A DNA stretch of 64,000 bases from [Actinomadura] parvosata subsp. kistnae. Lineage in GTDB: Bacteria > Actinomycetota > Actinomycetes > Streptosporangiales > Streptosporangiaceae. The notes beneath the pieces are model-generated. The model was not told the DNA's origin and did no database searches. It worked only from the letters and a program-made list of their open reading frames with translations. This document shows positions 43,795 to 52,351 of this stretch, piece after piece (positions within the stretch are counted from its first letter, which is position 1; each line of letters starts with the position of its first letter). Location: positions 2,281,001 to 2,345,000 of the forward strand of contig NZ_OOHJ01000018.1 in assembly GCF_900323885.1 (NCBI RefSeq). Direction: 5' to 3'. Made by a program: the position numbers and the translations under genes.

Positions 43795-44007
43795 CTAGAT
43801 CAACTGGCGGCGGGCCGCCCAAGCCACGGCCTCTATGGCCGTGGCCACGCCGATACGGTCACAGATCCCACGTAGTCTCCTGCGCACTGTGCGCCCGCTG
43901 ATATCCAGCCGTCTGCCCACTCGGTCTACCGTGACCCCCTTGGCCAGCTCCGCCAGCAGCGCAAGGTCCGCATGGCTCAGCTCAACGCCTTCAGTGAGCA
44001 CGTCCAT
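43795..44007 (-). CDS. Small LuxR-type HTH protein
   Basis: The protein has 70 residues from the ATG at 44007, with GGGAGGG upstream. It is almost only a LuxR-like helix-turn-helix: ELSHADLALLAELAKGVTVDRVGRRLDISGRTVRRRLRGICDRIGV. A regulatory domain is missing. It may be a compact DNA-binding regulator; target unknown. Confidence 0.75.
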   Translation of the reverse strand: MDVLTEGVELSHADLALLAELAKGVTVDRVGRRLDISGRTVRRRLRGICDRIGVATAIEAVAWAARRQLI

Positions 44008-44192
44008 CGGGAGCCCTCCCCCCCAACAGCTGAACTTGGGGCCTCTTGACCGGCCCGAAGTCGCTCCTCGCAGACGGTAAACGCATCCTGGAAAGGTCGT
44101 CAAGCATAACAATCTACGCCCTTGACGAGCGCTATTGACATGATCCGATATATGTGACGTACTCGCGATATGTCGGCACCGATCACCTCGCG

Positions 44193-45158
44193 ATGAGCGA
44201 TCTCGTGGAGCCTTCCGGCGCTCCGAATCCCGGGGTTTGGAGCGCGGCCGACGTCCTGGGTTTTGATCCGTTCGATCGGGAGTTTCTGCGTGATCCTTAC
44301 TCCCGCCATCGCGAGATGAGCGCGCCCGGTGCCCTCTTCCGTACGCGCGCGGGGCTGCTCGTCGCCACCTCTCACGAGCTCTGCGCGACCCTGCCGCGCG
44401 GCCCGCGTCTCGGCCGCGGCCCCGGCGGGCGGAACGGCGGAGACGCAGGTCAGCCCGCCGCGTCGGTCCTGTAGCTGGACTCGCCCGACCGCACGAGACT
44501 GCGCGCCCTGGTGAGCAGGGCGTTCACGCCACGCATGGCCGAACGGCTGCGCCCGCGCGTCGAGGCGATCACCGCGTCGCTGATCCGCGCGCTGCCCGAC
44601 GAGGCCGACCTCGTGTCCGCACTGGCGTACCCGCCGCCTGTCATGATGATCAGCGAGATGCCCGGGGTGCCTCCAGAGGACCGTGAACGCTTCCGCGCCT
44701 GGAGCGAGAAGCCGGCGCGCGGCCTTGACCCGATGCTTACAGAAGACCTCTTATCGGAAACCGGACAGGCCAGAAGGGAGTTCGGCGCCTGCTTCAGCGA
44801 CCTCGCCGCAAGGCGCCGGAAGCGGCCCGGGGACGACCTCCCGAGCGAGCTGACGCGGGTGCGGGAGCTGACCGAGCCGGAGCTGCTCGCCACCTGCGTG
44901 CTGCTGCTCGGTGGAGGAGGTGCTCCGCCGCGACCCGCCGGTGCAGCTCACCTCCCGGGTCGCGCTGGAGGACGTGTCGCTGGGCGGCACGCCCGTACCG
45001 GAGGGCACGCTCGTGATGGCCGTGATAGGCGCGGCCGATCGCGACCCGGCGATCTTCCGGAGCCCGGCCGCCTCGCCGGCCCGGCGCCGCCGTACAAGGA
45101 GAACGTCGTGCCGCGCGGGCTGGGCGCCCTGCCGGTACGCCTGTCAGGAAGAGGCTAG
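44193..45158 (+). pseudogene. Degraded cytochrome P450
   Basis: The remains follow the P450 order: GFDPFDREFLRDPYSRHREM, then after an in-frame TAG (44472-44474) LDSPDRTRLRALVSRAFTPRM, then KRPGDDLPSELTRV and LATCVLLLGG. At about 44910 the frame shifts and the helix-I oxygen-binding motif is lost; the K-helix EEVLRRDPPVQ survives in another frame to RDPAIFRSP (about 45063). The heme-binding FGxGxHxCxG part is then deleted and the C-terminal PYKENVVPRGLGALPV returns in the first frame. An intact P450 lies at 56335. Such a gene cannot make an active enzyme. Confidence 0.88.
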
Positions 45159-45550
45159 GCGGCGTCGTAGCGCCGTCTGGCCGCCTCCACGTCCTCGATG
45201 TGCTCCTGCGCCCAGCTCTTGATCGCGGCCACCAGCGGCATGAGGCTCTGGCCGAGCGGGGTGAGCTCGTAGTCGACGCGGACCGGCACGCTGGGCGTGA
45301 TCGTGCGCGCGACCAGGCCGTCACGCTCCAGGACGCGCAGGGTCTGCGTGAGCATCTTCTGGCTGACCCCGGCGATCCGCCTGGACAGGTCACTGTAGCG
45401 GCGCGGGCCCTGCGACAGGGCGGTGAGCACCAGCGTGACCCACTTGTCGCTGAGCCGGTCGAGCAGCTTCCTGGAGGGGCACTCGGCGAAGAACGCGTCG
45501 AACGCCTGCCGGGCCTCCTCGCGCCGCTCCGCCGCCGTCTTCGTGGCCAC
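45155..45550 (-). CDS. HxlR-family regulator
   Basis: The protein has 131 residues from a GTG, with AGGAAGA upstream. The HTH is of the HxlR type (DRLSDKWVTLVLTALSQGPRRYSDLSRRIAGVSQKMLTQTLRVLERDGLV). Cys24 (AECPSR) matches the redox-sensing Cys of quinone- and aldehyde-sensing HxlR proteins. It is divergent from the quinone-oxidoreductase-like gene, a common pairing for detoxification control. Its end overlaps the P450 remnant by four bases. Confidence 0.93.
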   Translation of the reverse strand: MATKTAAERREEARQAFDAFFAECPSRKLLDRLSDKWVTLVLTALSQGPRRYSDLSRRIAGVSQKMLTQTLRVLERDGLVARTITPSVPVRVDYELTPLGQSLMPLVAAIKSWAQEHIEDVEAARRRYDAA

Positions 45551-45595
45551 TCTTCCTACTCCCTCGGGGTTGGTTACGAACTTTCAGGTGCCTAC

Positions 45596-45625
45596 TTACC
45601 AGAAGAGAGTAACCGTTCCTAGGGT
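45596..45625 (+). promoter_or_regulatory. Promoter of the oxidoreductase gene
   Basis: TTACCA (45596-45601) and TAGGGT (45620-45625) are 18 bp apart. The start of transcription should lie at about 45632, right at the ATG at 45633, so a leaderless mRNA is likely. GGTTAC and GTAACC (about 45571 and 45608) make a dyad over the promoter that could bind HxlR. Confidence 0.6.
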
Positions 45626-45632
45626 CGTGCGC

Positions 45633-46562
45633 ATGACGAACATGCGTGCACTCATCGGTGGCTCCGGCGCTCCCCGGCTGGTGGAGGCGCCCGTGCCAGA
45701 GGCGGGCCCCGCCCAGGTGCGGATCAAGGTGGCCGCGGCGGCGGTGAACCCCTTCGACCTCGCGATCGCCGCCGGCACCGTCGCCGACTACGGGGTGGCC
45801 CGCCGGCTGGACTCCTACGGGCTGGGGTTCGACGTCGCGGGAGTCGTGGACCAGGTGGGCCGGGGAGCGGCGTTCGAGGTCGGCGAGGAGGTGATCGGGC
45901 TGGTCGCCCGGCTGGAGCTGCCGACCAAGGCCCAGGCCGAGTACGTGGTGCTGGACGCCTCCGCGGTGACGCGGGCGCCCCGAGGGCGTACGGCCGTGGA
46001 GGCGTCCACGATCCCCCTGAACGCGCTCACCGCCTGGCAGGCGCTGGACCGCGCCGGGGCCGGGCAGGGCCGGACGTTGCTGGTCACCGGGGCAGCCGGG
46101 GCCGTGGGCGGCTACCTGGTCGAGCTGGCCGCGCTGCGCGGCGCCCGGGTGGTGGCGGTCGCGGGGGCGGCCGACGAGGAGCTGGTACGCGGCTTCGGGG
46201 CCGAGTGGTTCGTCCCCCGGGGCGACGACCTGGCCGAGTCCGTACGGGCTCTGGTGCCGGGCGGGGTGGACGCCGTGGTGGACGCGGCGGTGCTCGGCCT
46301 GGCGGCGCTGGACGCGGTCAGGGACGGCGGGGCGTTCGTGGCGCTGTCGGCCGGGGTGGCGCCGGTGGGGCTGCGCGGCATCGACGTGGCCACCGTGTTC
46401 TTCAGGGCCGACGCGGGGCAGCTCGCGGAGGTGGTGCGGCTGGTGGAGGCCGGGCGGGTGACGCTGCGGGTGGCCGGGACGTACCCGCTGGAGAAGGCCG
46501 CCGACGCGCACGCGAGGATGGCCGCGGGCGGCCTGCGCGGCCGCCTGGTCCTGATCCCCTGA
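45633..46562 (+). CDS. NADP-dependent quinone oxidoreductase-like (MDR) enzyme
   Basis: The protein has 309 residues. It is an MDR-fold enzyme: GLGFDVAGVVDQVG, STIPLNALTAWQAL, LLVTGAAGAVGGYLVELAALRGA (cofactor loop), and VDAVVDAAVLG. Catalytic zinc ligands are absent, as in quinone oxidoreductases and zeta-crystallins. It likely reduces quinones or enones and is controlled by the divergent HxlR protein. The stop codon is followed by 36-bp tandem repeats. Confidence 0.9.
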   Translation: MTNMRALIGGSGAPRLVEAPVPEAGPAQVRIKVAAAAVNPFDLAIAAGTVADYGVARRLDSYGLGFDVAGVVDQVGRGAAFEVGEEVIGLVARLELPTKAQAEYVVLDASAVTRAPRGRTAVEASTIPLNALTAWQALDRAGAGQGRTLLVTGAAGAVGGYLVELAALRGARVVAVAGAADEELVRGFGAEWFVPRGDDLAESVRALVPGGVDAVVDAAVLGLAALDAVRDGGAFVALSAGVAPVGLRGIDVATVFFRADAGQLAEVVRLVEAGRVTLRVAGTYPLEKAADAHARMAAGGLRGRLVLIP

Positions 46563-46668
46563 GGTGCGGGCACGCGCGCCCGGCGAACGCGGCCCTGAGG
46601 TGCGGGCACGCATGCCCGGCGAGCGCGGCCGTGAGGTGCGGGCACCCACAGCCGGCGCGCCCGCTCCT
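46561..46668. repeat. 36-bp tandem repeat starting at the stop codon
   Basis: Three 36-bp units begin with (T)GAGGTGCGGGCAC, i.e. the last base of the coding end plus TGA and its flank: 46561-46596, 46597-46632, 46633-46668. The third unit is more changed. A fourth start (GAGGCGCG) follows at 46669. Confidence 0.88.
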
Positions 46669-46710
46669 GAGGCGCGCAATCCGGACATCCCACGCCCGCA
46701 CAACGACCGG

Positions 46711-46736
46711 GGCCCGGTCGTCGGAACGACCGGGCC
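46711..46736. terminator. Terminator between convergent oxidoreductase gene and lysS
   Basis: GGCCCGGTCGT (46711-46721) and ACGACCGGGCC (46726-46736) form a perfect 11-bp stem with a 4-nt loop. It ends 20 bp before the lysS stop (minus strand). Confidence 0.85.
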
Positions 46737-46756
46737 TCGGGCGGCGCGAGGTTGCT

Positions 46757-48238
46757 CTACTGGGTGGGCTTGACCAGCGGGAACAGGATGGTCTCGCGGA
46801 TGTTCTTGCCGGTGAACGCCATGATCAACCGGTCGATGCCCGCCCCCATGCCTCCGGTCGGCGGCATGGCGTACTCCAGCGCCTGGAGGAAGTCCTCGTC
46901 GAGCTGCATGGCCTCGGGGTCGCCCCCGGCGGCGAGCAGGGACTGCTCGACCAGCCGGCGGCGCTGGTCGATCGGGTCGTTGAGCTCGGAGAACGCGGTG
47001 CCGAGCTCGGTGCCGAAGCCGATCAGGTCCCACTTCTCGGTGAGGACCGGGTCGTCGCGGTGCACGCGGGCCAGCGGGGAGGTCTCCACCGGGTAGTCCA
47101 TGACGAACGTGGGCTGGATCAGCGTGTGCTCCACCAGCTCCTCGAACAGCTCCTGCACGAGCTTGCCCGGCCCCCACTTCGGATCCCAGTGGATCTCGCG
47201 GCGGTCGGCGATCTTGCGCAGTTCGTCGAGCGTGGTGGCGGTGGTGATCTCCTCGCCGACGGCCTCGGAGACGAGCTGGTAGAGCGGGACGCGCGGCCAC
47301 TTCTCGCCGCCGAGGTCGACCTCGGCGCCCTCGTGCACGACCACGGTGCCGCCGAGCGCGGCCTCGGCGGCCCGCTGGATCATCCGCTGCGTCAGGTCGG
47401 CCATGTCGTGGTAGTCGAGGTAGGTGCCGTAGGCCTCGACCATCGTGAACTCGGGGTTGTGCGTGGAGTCGGCGCCTTCGTTGCGGAAGGTGCGGCTGAT
47501 CTCGAAGACCTTCTCGATGCCGCCCACGACGAGCCGCTTGAGGTAGAGCTCGATCGCGATGCGAAGGTAGAGCTCCATGTCGTAGGCGTTGATGTGGGTC
47601 TTGAACGGCCGGGCCGCCGCGCCGCCGTGGATCGGCTGCAGCATCGGCGTCTCGACCTCGAGGTAGCCCTCCTCGTGCCAGAAGTCGCGTACGGCGCGCA
47701 CGGCCGAGCTGCGCAGCCGGGCCATCTTCCTGGCCTCGTCGTTGACGATGAGGTCGACGTAGCGCTGGCGGACCCGCGCCTCGGGGTCGGTGAGCCCGAC
47801 GTGCTTCTCCGGCAGCGGGCGCAGGCACTTGGCGGTGATCTGCCAGCTCTCGGCGAGGATGGACAGCTCGCCGCGGCGGGAGGTGATGACCTCGCCGGTC
47901 ACGCCGATGTGGTCGCCGAGGTCGACGTCGCGCTTCCAGCGGGCCAGCGACTCCTCGCCGACCTTGTCGAGCGAGATCATCACTTGCAGGTCGGCGCCGC
48001 CGTCGCGGATGGTGGCGAAGCAGAGCTTGCCGCCCACGCGGTTGAGCATGACGCGCCCGACCACGCCGACGCGGTCGCCGGTCGCGGTGTCGGGCTCCAG
48101 GCCCTGGTATTTCTCCCTGACCTCGGCGTTGGTCGCCGTGCGTGGGAAATTCACCGGGTAAGGGTCGACGCCCTCGCTGCGAAGGCGGTCGAGCTTCTCC
48201 CTCCGGATGCGCATCTGCTCGGGAAGTTCGTCGCTCAC
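46757..48238 (-). CDS. lysS: Lysyl-tRNA synthetase, class II
   Basis: The protein has 493 residues from a GTG. It has the N-terminal OB-fold anticodon-binding domain (VGVVGRVMLNRVGGKLCFATIRD) and the class II core with motif 2 FRNEGADSTHNPEFTMVEAY and motif 3 GGMGAGIDRLIMAFTG. It charges tRNA-Lys. No ribosome site is seen; TACCCT eight bases upstream fits a -10 box for a leaderless mRNA. It stands at the place of lysS in the conserved coaX-lysS-lsr2-clpC order. Confidence 0.98.
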   Translation of the reverse strand: MSDELPEQMRIRREKLDRLRSEGVDPYPVNFPRTATNAEVREKYQGLEPDTATGDRVGVVGRVMLNRVGGKLCFATIRDGGADLQVMISLDKVGEESLARWKRDVDLGDHIGVTGEVITSRRGELSILAESWQITAKCLRPLPEKHVGLTDPEARVRQRYVDLIVNDEARKMARLRSSAVRAVRDFWHEEGYLEVETPMLQPIHGGAAARPFKTHINAYDMELYLRIAIELYLKRLVVGGIEKVFEISRTFRNEGADSTHNPEFTMVEAYGTYLDYHDMADLTQRMIQRAAEAALGGTVVVHEGAEVDLGGEKWPRVPLYQLVSEAVGEEITTATTLDELRKIADRREIHWDPKWGPGKLVQELFEELVEHTLIQPTFVMDYPVETSPLARVHRDDPVLTEKWDLIGFGTELGTAFSELNDPIDQRRRLVEQSLLAAGGDPEAMQLDEDFLQALEYAMPPTGGMGAGIDRLIMAFTGKNIRETILFPLVKPTQ

Positions 48239-48287
48239 AACAACAAAGGGTAGGGGATATGGCGAACTGCAAGGGCTCGTCGGCCCC

Positions 48288-48325
48288 CTGAAGGAGCGCT
48301 GCAGGGTCGCTGAAGGAGCGCTGCA
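48288..48325. repeat. 16-bp direct repeat in the lysS upstream region
   Basis: CTGAAGGAGCGCTGCA occurs at 48288-48303 and 48310-48325. It lies between lysS and the divergent secreted-protein gene; a role is not evident. Confidence 0.7.
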
Positions 48326-48406
48326 AGAGCCCCGGTTTACAAATTCTTCACGAGCTCGGGGGGGAGCCGGTAGGGAGCCGGCCCAAGGGAGCTCTGGGAG
48401 AGAAAG

Positions 48407-48877
48407 ATGTTGAAGAAGATCGTGACCGGTTTCGCCGCCGTCGCCGCCACCACCGCCGTGGCCCTGTCACTGCCCGCGTCGGCCCAGGCCGACTCCTATG
48501 ACTACTCCGAGTACTGGGGCCCCGTCTACGCCAAGCACTACCTCGCCAAGGCGCAGGGCTGGGTCGGCGTCGACTGGGACCACGAGGGCGAGTCGAACGA
48601 GGTCACGGTCAAGGGCAGGCTGTTCGACCTGGACAACCGCTCGTACGACGAGGGCGGCAAGTGCGCGTACGTGCAGTTCGAGGCCAGTGACTTCGACGGC
48701 GACTGGTCCCCGGTCTACTCGAAGAAGTACTGCGGCTACCCCGGCTACAAGAAGTTCGGCTTCGAGGAGCACGACGTCTACAGCCTGCGGGTGAAGGTGT
48801 GCCAGGTCGGCCCCCAGGGCGGCTACGCGAAGAAGTGCGGCCCGTGGGAGTACCTCTACACCGCTGAGAGCGAGTGA
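48407..48877 (+). CDS. Small secreted hypothetical protein
   Basis: The protein has 156 residues; GGGAGAG lies close before the ATG. Signal peptide MLKKIVTGFAAVAATTAVA to about ALSLPASAQA, with cleavage after A27 or so. The mature part is acidic and rich in Tyr/Asp/Gly, with four Cys (GGKCAYV, KKYCGYPG, VKVCQVG, KKCGPWEY) that could form two disulfides. I know no family or function. A strong hairpin follows. Confidence 0.82.
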   Translation: MLKKIVTGFAAVAATTAVALSLPASAQADSYDYSEYWGPVYAKHYLAKAQGWVGVDWDHEGESNEVTVKGRLFDLDNRSYDEGGKCAYVQFEASDFDGDWSPVYSKKYCGYPGYKKFGFEEHDVYSLRVKVCQVGPQGGYAKKCGPWEYLYTAESE

Positions 48878-48891
48878 CCTGGCCGTTGAAG

Positions 48892-48923
48892 GCGGCCCCC
48901 ACCCCGGCAGGGGTGGGGGCCGC
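48892..48923. terminator. Bidirectional terminator, 14-bp stem
   Basis: GCGGCCCCCACCCC (48892-48905) and GGGGTGGGGGCCGC (48910-48923) with loop GGCA, then TTCTTCA. It ends both the secreted-protein gene and the convergent coaX. Confidence 0.92.
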
Positions 48924-48927
48924 TTCT

Positions 48928-49710
48928 TCATGACGCGTTGCGGTGGTAGATCAGCCGGAGGCCGATGAGGGTGAGCCACGGCTCGTGGACGTCGATCGAG
49001 CGTGACTCGCCCACGACGAGGGCCGCGTGCCCGCCGGTGGCGACCACGGTGACCTCGTCGGGGTCGTCGGCCAGCTCGGCCGCCATGCGCTCGACGATGC
49101 CATCCACCTGGCCGGCGAAGCCGTAGATGATGCCGGCCTGGAGGGCCTCGACGGTGTTCTTGGCGATCACCGAGCGCGGCCTGACCAGCTCGACCTTGTG
49201 GAGCTGGGCGCCGGCGGCGGCCAGCGCGTCCACGGAGATCTCGATGCCGGGGGCGGTGACGGCGCCGACGTACTCACCCTTGGCCGACACCGCGTCGAAG
49301 GAGGTGGCGGTGCCGAAGTCGACGATGATGCAGGGGCCACCGTACTGGTCGATGGCGGCCAGCGCGTTGACGATGCGGTCGCTGCCGACCTCCTTGGGGT
49401 TGTCCATGCGGACGGGGACCCCGGTGCGGATGCCCGGCTCCACGATCACGGCGGTCACGTCGCCGTAGTAGCGGCGGCACATCTCGCGCATCTCGTTGAG
49501 CACGCTGGGCACGGTGGAGCAGATGGCGATGCCGTCGACGTCGGCCCCCTTGAGCAGCGGCGACTGGGCCAGCAGGCCCTGGAGGACGACTGCGATCTCG
49601 TCGGCGGTGCGGCGGGCGTCGGTGGCCAGCCTCCAGTGCTCGATGACGTCCTCGCCCTCGAACAGCCCCAGCACCGTGTGCGTGTTGCCGACGTCGATCG
49701 TGAGCAGCAT
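48928..49710 (-). CDS. coaX: Type III pantothenate kinase
   Basis: The protein has 260 residues. ASKHA fold: MLLTIDVGNTHTVLGLFEG with the catalytic Asp, IVDFGTATSFDAVSA, GAVTAPGIEISVDALA. It phosphorylates pantothenate, the first step from pantothenate to CoA. The ATG lies three bases after the TAA of the nadB-nadC fusion, so it is the last gene of that operon. Confidence 0.96.
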   Translation of the reverse strand: MLLTIDVGNTHTVLGLFEGEDVIEHWRLATDARRTADEIAVVLQGLLAQSPLLKGADVDGIAICSTVPSVLNEMREMCRRYYGDVTAVIVEPGIRTGVPVRMDNPKEVGSDRIVNALAAIDQYGGPCIIVDFGTATSFDAVSAKGEYVGAVTAPGIEISVDALAAAGAQLHKVELVRPRSVIAKNTVEALQAGIIYGFAGQVDGIVERMAAELADDPDEVTVVATGGHAALVVGESRSIDVHEPWLTLIGLRLIYHRNAS

Positions 49711-49713
49711 CAA

Positions 49714-52239
49714 TTACCCCCGCAGATCCAGTGCGATGTCAAGGGCCGGCGCTGAGTGCGTTAGCGCTCCCACCGCAAGGTAGTCGACGCCAGTGTCCGC
49801 CACATCACGGGCCGATTCCAAGGTCAATCCCCCGCTGGCCTCAAGAGCAACCCTATTTTTCGCCCGATTTTTCACGATATGGACGGCGCGGGCCGTGTCC
49901 TCGACCGTGAAGTTGTCGAGCAGGATCAGCTCGGCGCCCTCGTCCAGAACCGGATCGAGCTGGTCGAGCCGGTCGATCTCCACCTCGATCGGCAGATCCG
50001 GGTAGCGCTCCCTGACCGCCCGGAACGCCTCGGCCACGCCCCCGGCGGCCACCACGTGATTGTCCTTGATCAGCGCGGCGTCCGACAGCGACATCCGGTG
50101 GTTGACGCCGCCGCCGCAGCGCACCGCGTACTTCTCCAGGGCCCGCAGCCCCGGCAGCGTCTTGCGGCTGTCGCGCACGCGGGCGGCGGTGCCGCTGATC
50201 GCCTCGGCCCAGCGGGCGGTCAGCGTGGCCACCCCGGACAGGTGCGTGAGCAGGTTGAGCGCGGTGCGCTCGGCCGTCAGCAGGGCCCGCACCGGGCCCT
50301 CGACGGTCATGAGCACGTCGCCGGCCCGAACCTGCTCGCCGTCCTTGGTCACGCGCTCGGCCCTGGACGCGCCCAGCCGCACGAACACCGCCTCGGCCAC
50401 GGCCAGCCCGGCCACCACGCCGTCCTTGCGGGCCACCACGTCGGCCACCGAGCGCTGCCCGGCCGGGATCGTGGCCAGGCTCGTGACGTCGCCGGCCTCT
50501 TGCAGGTCCTCCTCCAGCGCCCGGTCGATCAGCGCGTCCACCTCGGCCGGGTCCAGCCCGGCGGCGGTCAGCTCGTGCGCCAGGCGCGGCGGCATCGTGT
50601 CACCGTGCGGCGTGTACGTCATGCGCAGGCCCTCCTCCGTCAGGGTCACGTCGAGGTGACCCAGCCATTCGTTGTCGTCGCGGGTCTCGTGGTCCTCGCG
50701 CCAGTGTGAGCCGCGCGTCTCCAGCCGGGCCGCCGCCGCGCCGGTCAGGGCGGTGGCGACGGTGAGCAGGTTCGTGGCCTCCCACGACTCGGTACGGGCG
50801 GGCACCTGGACCGGCGTCCAGCGGGCGTCGCGCAGCGCCCTGGCGGTGGCGGCCAGGGAGTCGCGGCTGCGCAGCACGCTCGCCCCGCTGCTCATGTGGG
50901 CCTGGATCCTCGGCCTGACCCGCGGGTCCACCAGCCCGTCCGGCGCCCGGTTCGGCACCGGGTCGCCGGGCGCGGGGCGGGTGGCGTGGATGTCCTCGGC
51001 GATGCGCTCGGCGAACACGAGCCCTTCGAGCAGGGAGTTGGAGGCGAGCCGGTTGGCGCCGTGCACGCCGGTGCAGGCGACCTCGCCGCAGGCGTACAGG
51101 CCGTCGATGGAGGTGCGGCCGTGCAGGTCCGTACGGACGCCGCCGCTGGCGTAGTGGGCGGCGGGCGAGACGGGGATCGGCTCGGTGGCCGGGTCGATGC
51201 CGTGCTCGCGGCAGACCGCGTAGATCGTCGGGAAGCGGGACTCCCACTTCTCGCGCCCGAAGTGCCGGCCGTCGAGGTAGACGTGCTCGCGCCCGGTCTC
51301 GCGCATCACCCGCAGGATGGCCTTGGCGACGACGTCGCGCGGCGCCAGGTCGGCCAGCTCGTGCACGTCCGCCATGAACCGGTTGCCCTCGTGGTCGGTC
51401 AGGAAGGCGCCCTCGCCCCTGACCGCCTCCGAGATGAGCGGCTGCTGGCCGGTCGAGCCCTCGCCGAGCCACAACACGGTCGGGTGGAACTGCACGAACT
51501 CGATGTCGCGCACCACGGCCCCGGCCCGCAGGGCCAGCGCCACGCCGTCGCCGGTGGAGACGGCGGGGTTGGTGGTGGCCGCGAAGACCTGGCCCATGCC
51601 GCCGGTGGCCAGCACCACGGCCCTGGCGCGGACCGCGCCCACGCCGTCGCGCGCGCCCTCGCCCATGACGTGCAGCGTCACGCCCCTGGCCCGGCCCTTG
51701 GCGTCCTTGAGCAGGTCGAGCACCAGCGCGTGCTCGATCACCTCGATCCCGCCGGCCCTGACGGCCTCGACGAGGGCCCGCTGCACCTCCGCGCCGGTGG
51801 CGTCGCCGCCGGCGTGCACGATCCGGCGCCGCCGGTGGCCGCCCTCGCGGGTGAGCTGCAGCTCGCCGTCGGCGGTCCGGTCGAAGCGGGCGCCCCTGTC
51901 CATGAGCCGGCGCAGCGCGCCGGGGCCCTCGGTGACGAGCGCGCGCACCGCCCGTACGTCGCAGAGCCCCACTCCGGCGATCAGCGTGTCGTTCAGGTGC
52001 TCGTCGGGGGTGTCGTGGGGGTCGAGCACGGCCGCGATGCCGCCCTGGGCCCAGCGGGTGGAGCCGGCCGACAGCACGTCCTTGGTGACGACCAGCACCT
52101 TGGCCGCCGGCTCCAGCTCCGTGTACCGCAGGGCCACTGTCAGGCCCGCGACGCCGGAGCCCACGACGACCACGTCCGCCTCGACGGTCCAGCCGGGCTC
52201 CGGCGCGGTCAGCCGCAGGGGAATCGCCGGTGCGCTCAT
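49714..52239 (-). CDS. nadBC: L-Aspartate oxidase-quinolinate phosphoribosyltransferase fusion (NadB-NadC)
   Basis: A single 841-residue frame. Residues 1-548 are a NadB-type FAD oxidase: VVVVGSGVAGLTVALRY, STRWAQGGIAAVLD, HYASGGVRTDLHGRTS, GANRLASNSLLEGLVF. From Met549 the sequence is NadC: EEDLQEAGDVTS, ARKDGVVAGL, RDSRKTLPGLRALEKYAVR, DAALIKDNHVVAAGG, EVEIDRLDQL. NadB oxidises aspartate to iminoaspartate, and NadC turns quinolinate into NaMN; the step between them (NadA) is not encoded here. The fusion is continuous, with no stop or ribosome site needed at the join. Two operator-like repeats lie just upstream of the start. Confidence 0.95.
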   Translation of the reverse strand: MSAPAIPLRLTAPEPGWTVEADVVVVGSGVAGLTVALRYTELEPAAKVLVVTKDVLSAGSTRWAQGGIAAVLDPHDTPDEHLNDTLIAGVGLCDVRAVRALVTEGPGALRRLMDRGARFDRTADGELQLTREGGHRRRRIVHAGGDATGAEVQRALVEAVRAGGIEVIEHALVLDLLKDAKGRARGVTLHVMGEGARDGVGAVRARAVVLATGGMGQVFAATTNPAVSTGDGVALALRAGAVVRDIEFVQFHPTVLWLGEGSTGQQPLISEAVRGEGAFLTDHEGNRFMADVHELADLAPRDVVAKAILRVMRETGREHVYLDGRHFGREKWESRFPTIYAVCREHGIDPATEPIPVSPAAHYASGGVRTDLHGRTSIDGLYACGEVACTGVHGANRLASNSLLEGLVFAERIAEDIHATRPAPGDPVPNRAPDGLVDPRVRPRIQAHMSSGASVLRSRDSLAATARALRDARWTPVQVPARTESWEATNLLTVATALTGAAAARLETRGSHWREDHETRDDNEWLGHLDVTLTEEGLRMTYTPHGDTMPPRLAHELTAAGLDPAEVDALIDRALEEDLQEAGDVTSLATIPAGQRSVADVVARKDGVVAGLAVAEAVFVRLGASRAERVTKDGEQVRAGDVLMTVEGPVRALLTAERTALNLLTHLSGVATLTARWAEAISGTAARVRDSRKTLPGLRALEKYAVRCGGGVNHRMSLSDAALIKDNHVVAAGGVAEAFRAVRERYPDLPIEVEIDRLDQLDPVLDEGAELILLDNFTVEDTARAVHIVKNRAKNRVALEASGGLTLESARDVADTGVDYLAVGALTHSAPALDIALDLRG

Positions 52240-52264
52240 TGGGGTCTCCTCACTGAGGGCAATC

Positions 52265-52334
52265 TCGTCAGGCTGACGATAAACCCTGGAGTGGTGATTT
52301 CGTCAATATGACGATAACGCCTGGAGTGACGGGA
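52265..52334 (-). promoter_or_regulatory. Two 35-bp direct repeats with dyads before nadBC
   Basis: Dyads TCGTCA-GGC-TGACGA (52265-52279) and TCGTCA-ATA-TGACGA (52300-52314) each begin a 35-bp unit that shares TGACGATAA and CCTGGAGTG. The first dyad ends 26 bp before the nadBC start. A promoter with TTGACG and TTTATC 17 bp apart would overlap the repeats. This is a likely operator for an NAD-pathway repressor. Confidence 0.8.
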
Positions 52335-52351
52335 ACATGCCCCGGGGGTGC

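Noticed and set aside
48239..48406. 16-bp direct repeat as a riboswitch or operator
   Set aside because: No covariation or known element recognised; listed only as a repeat.
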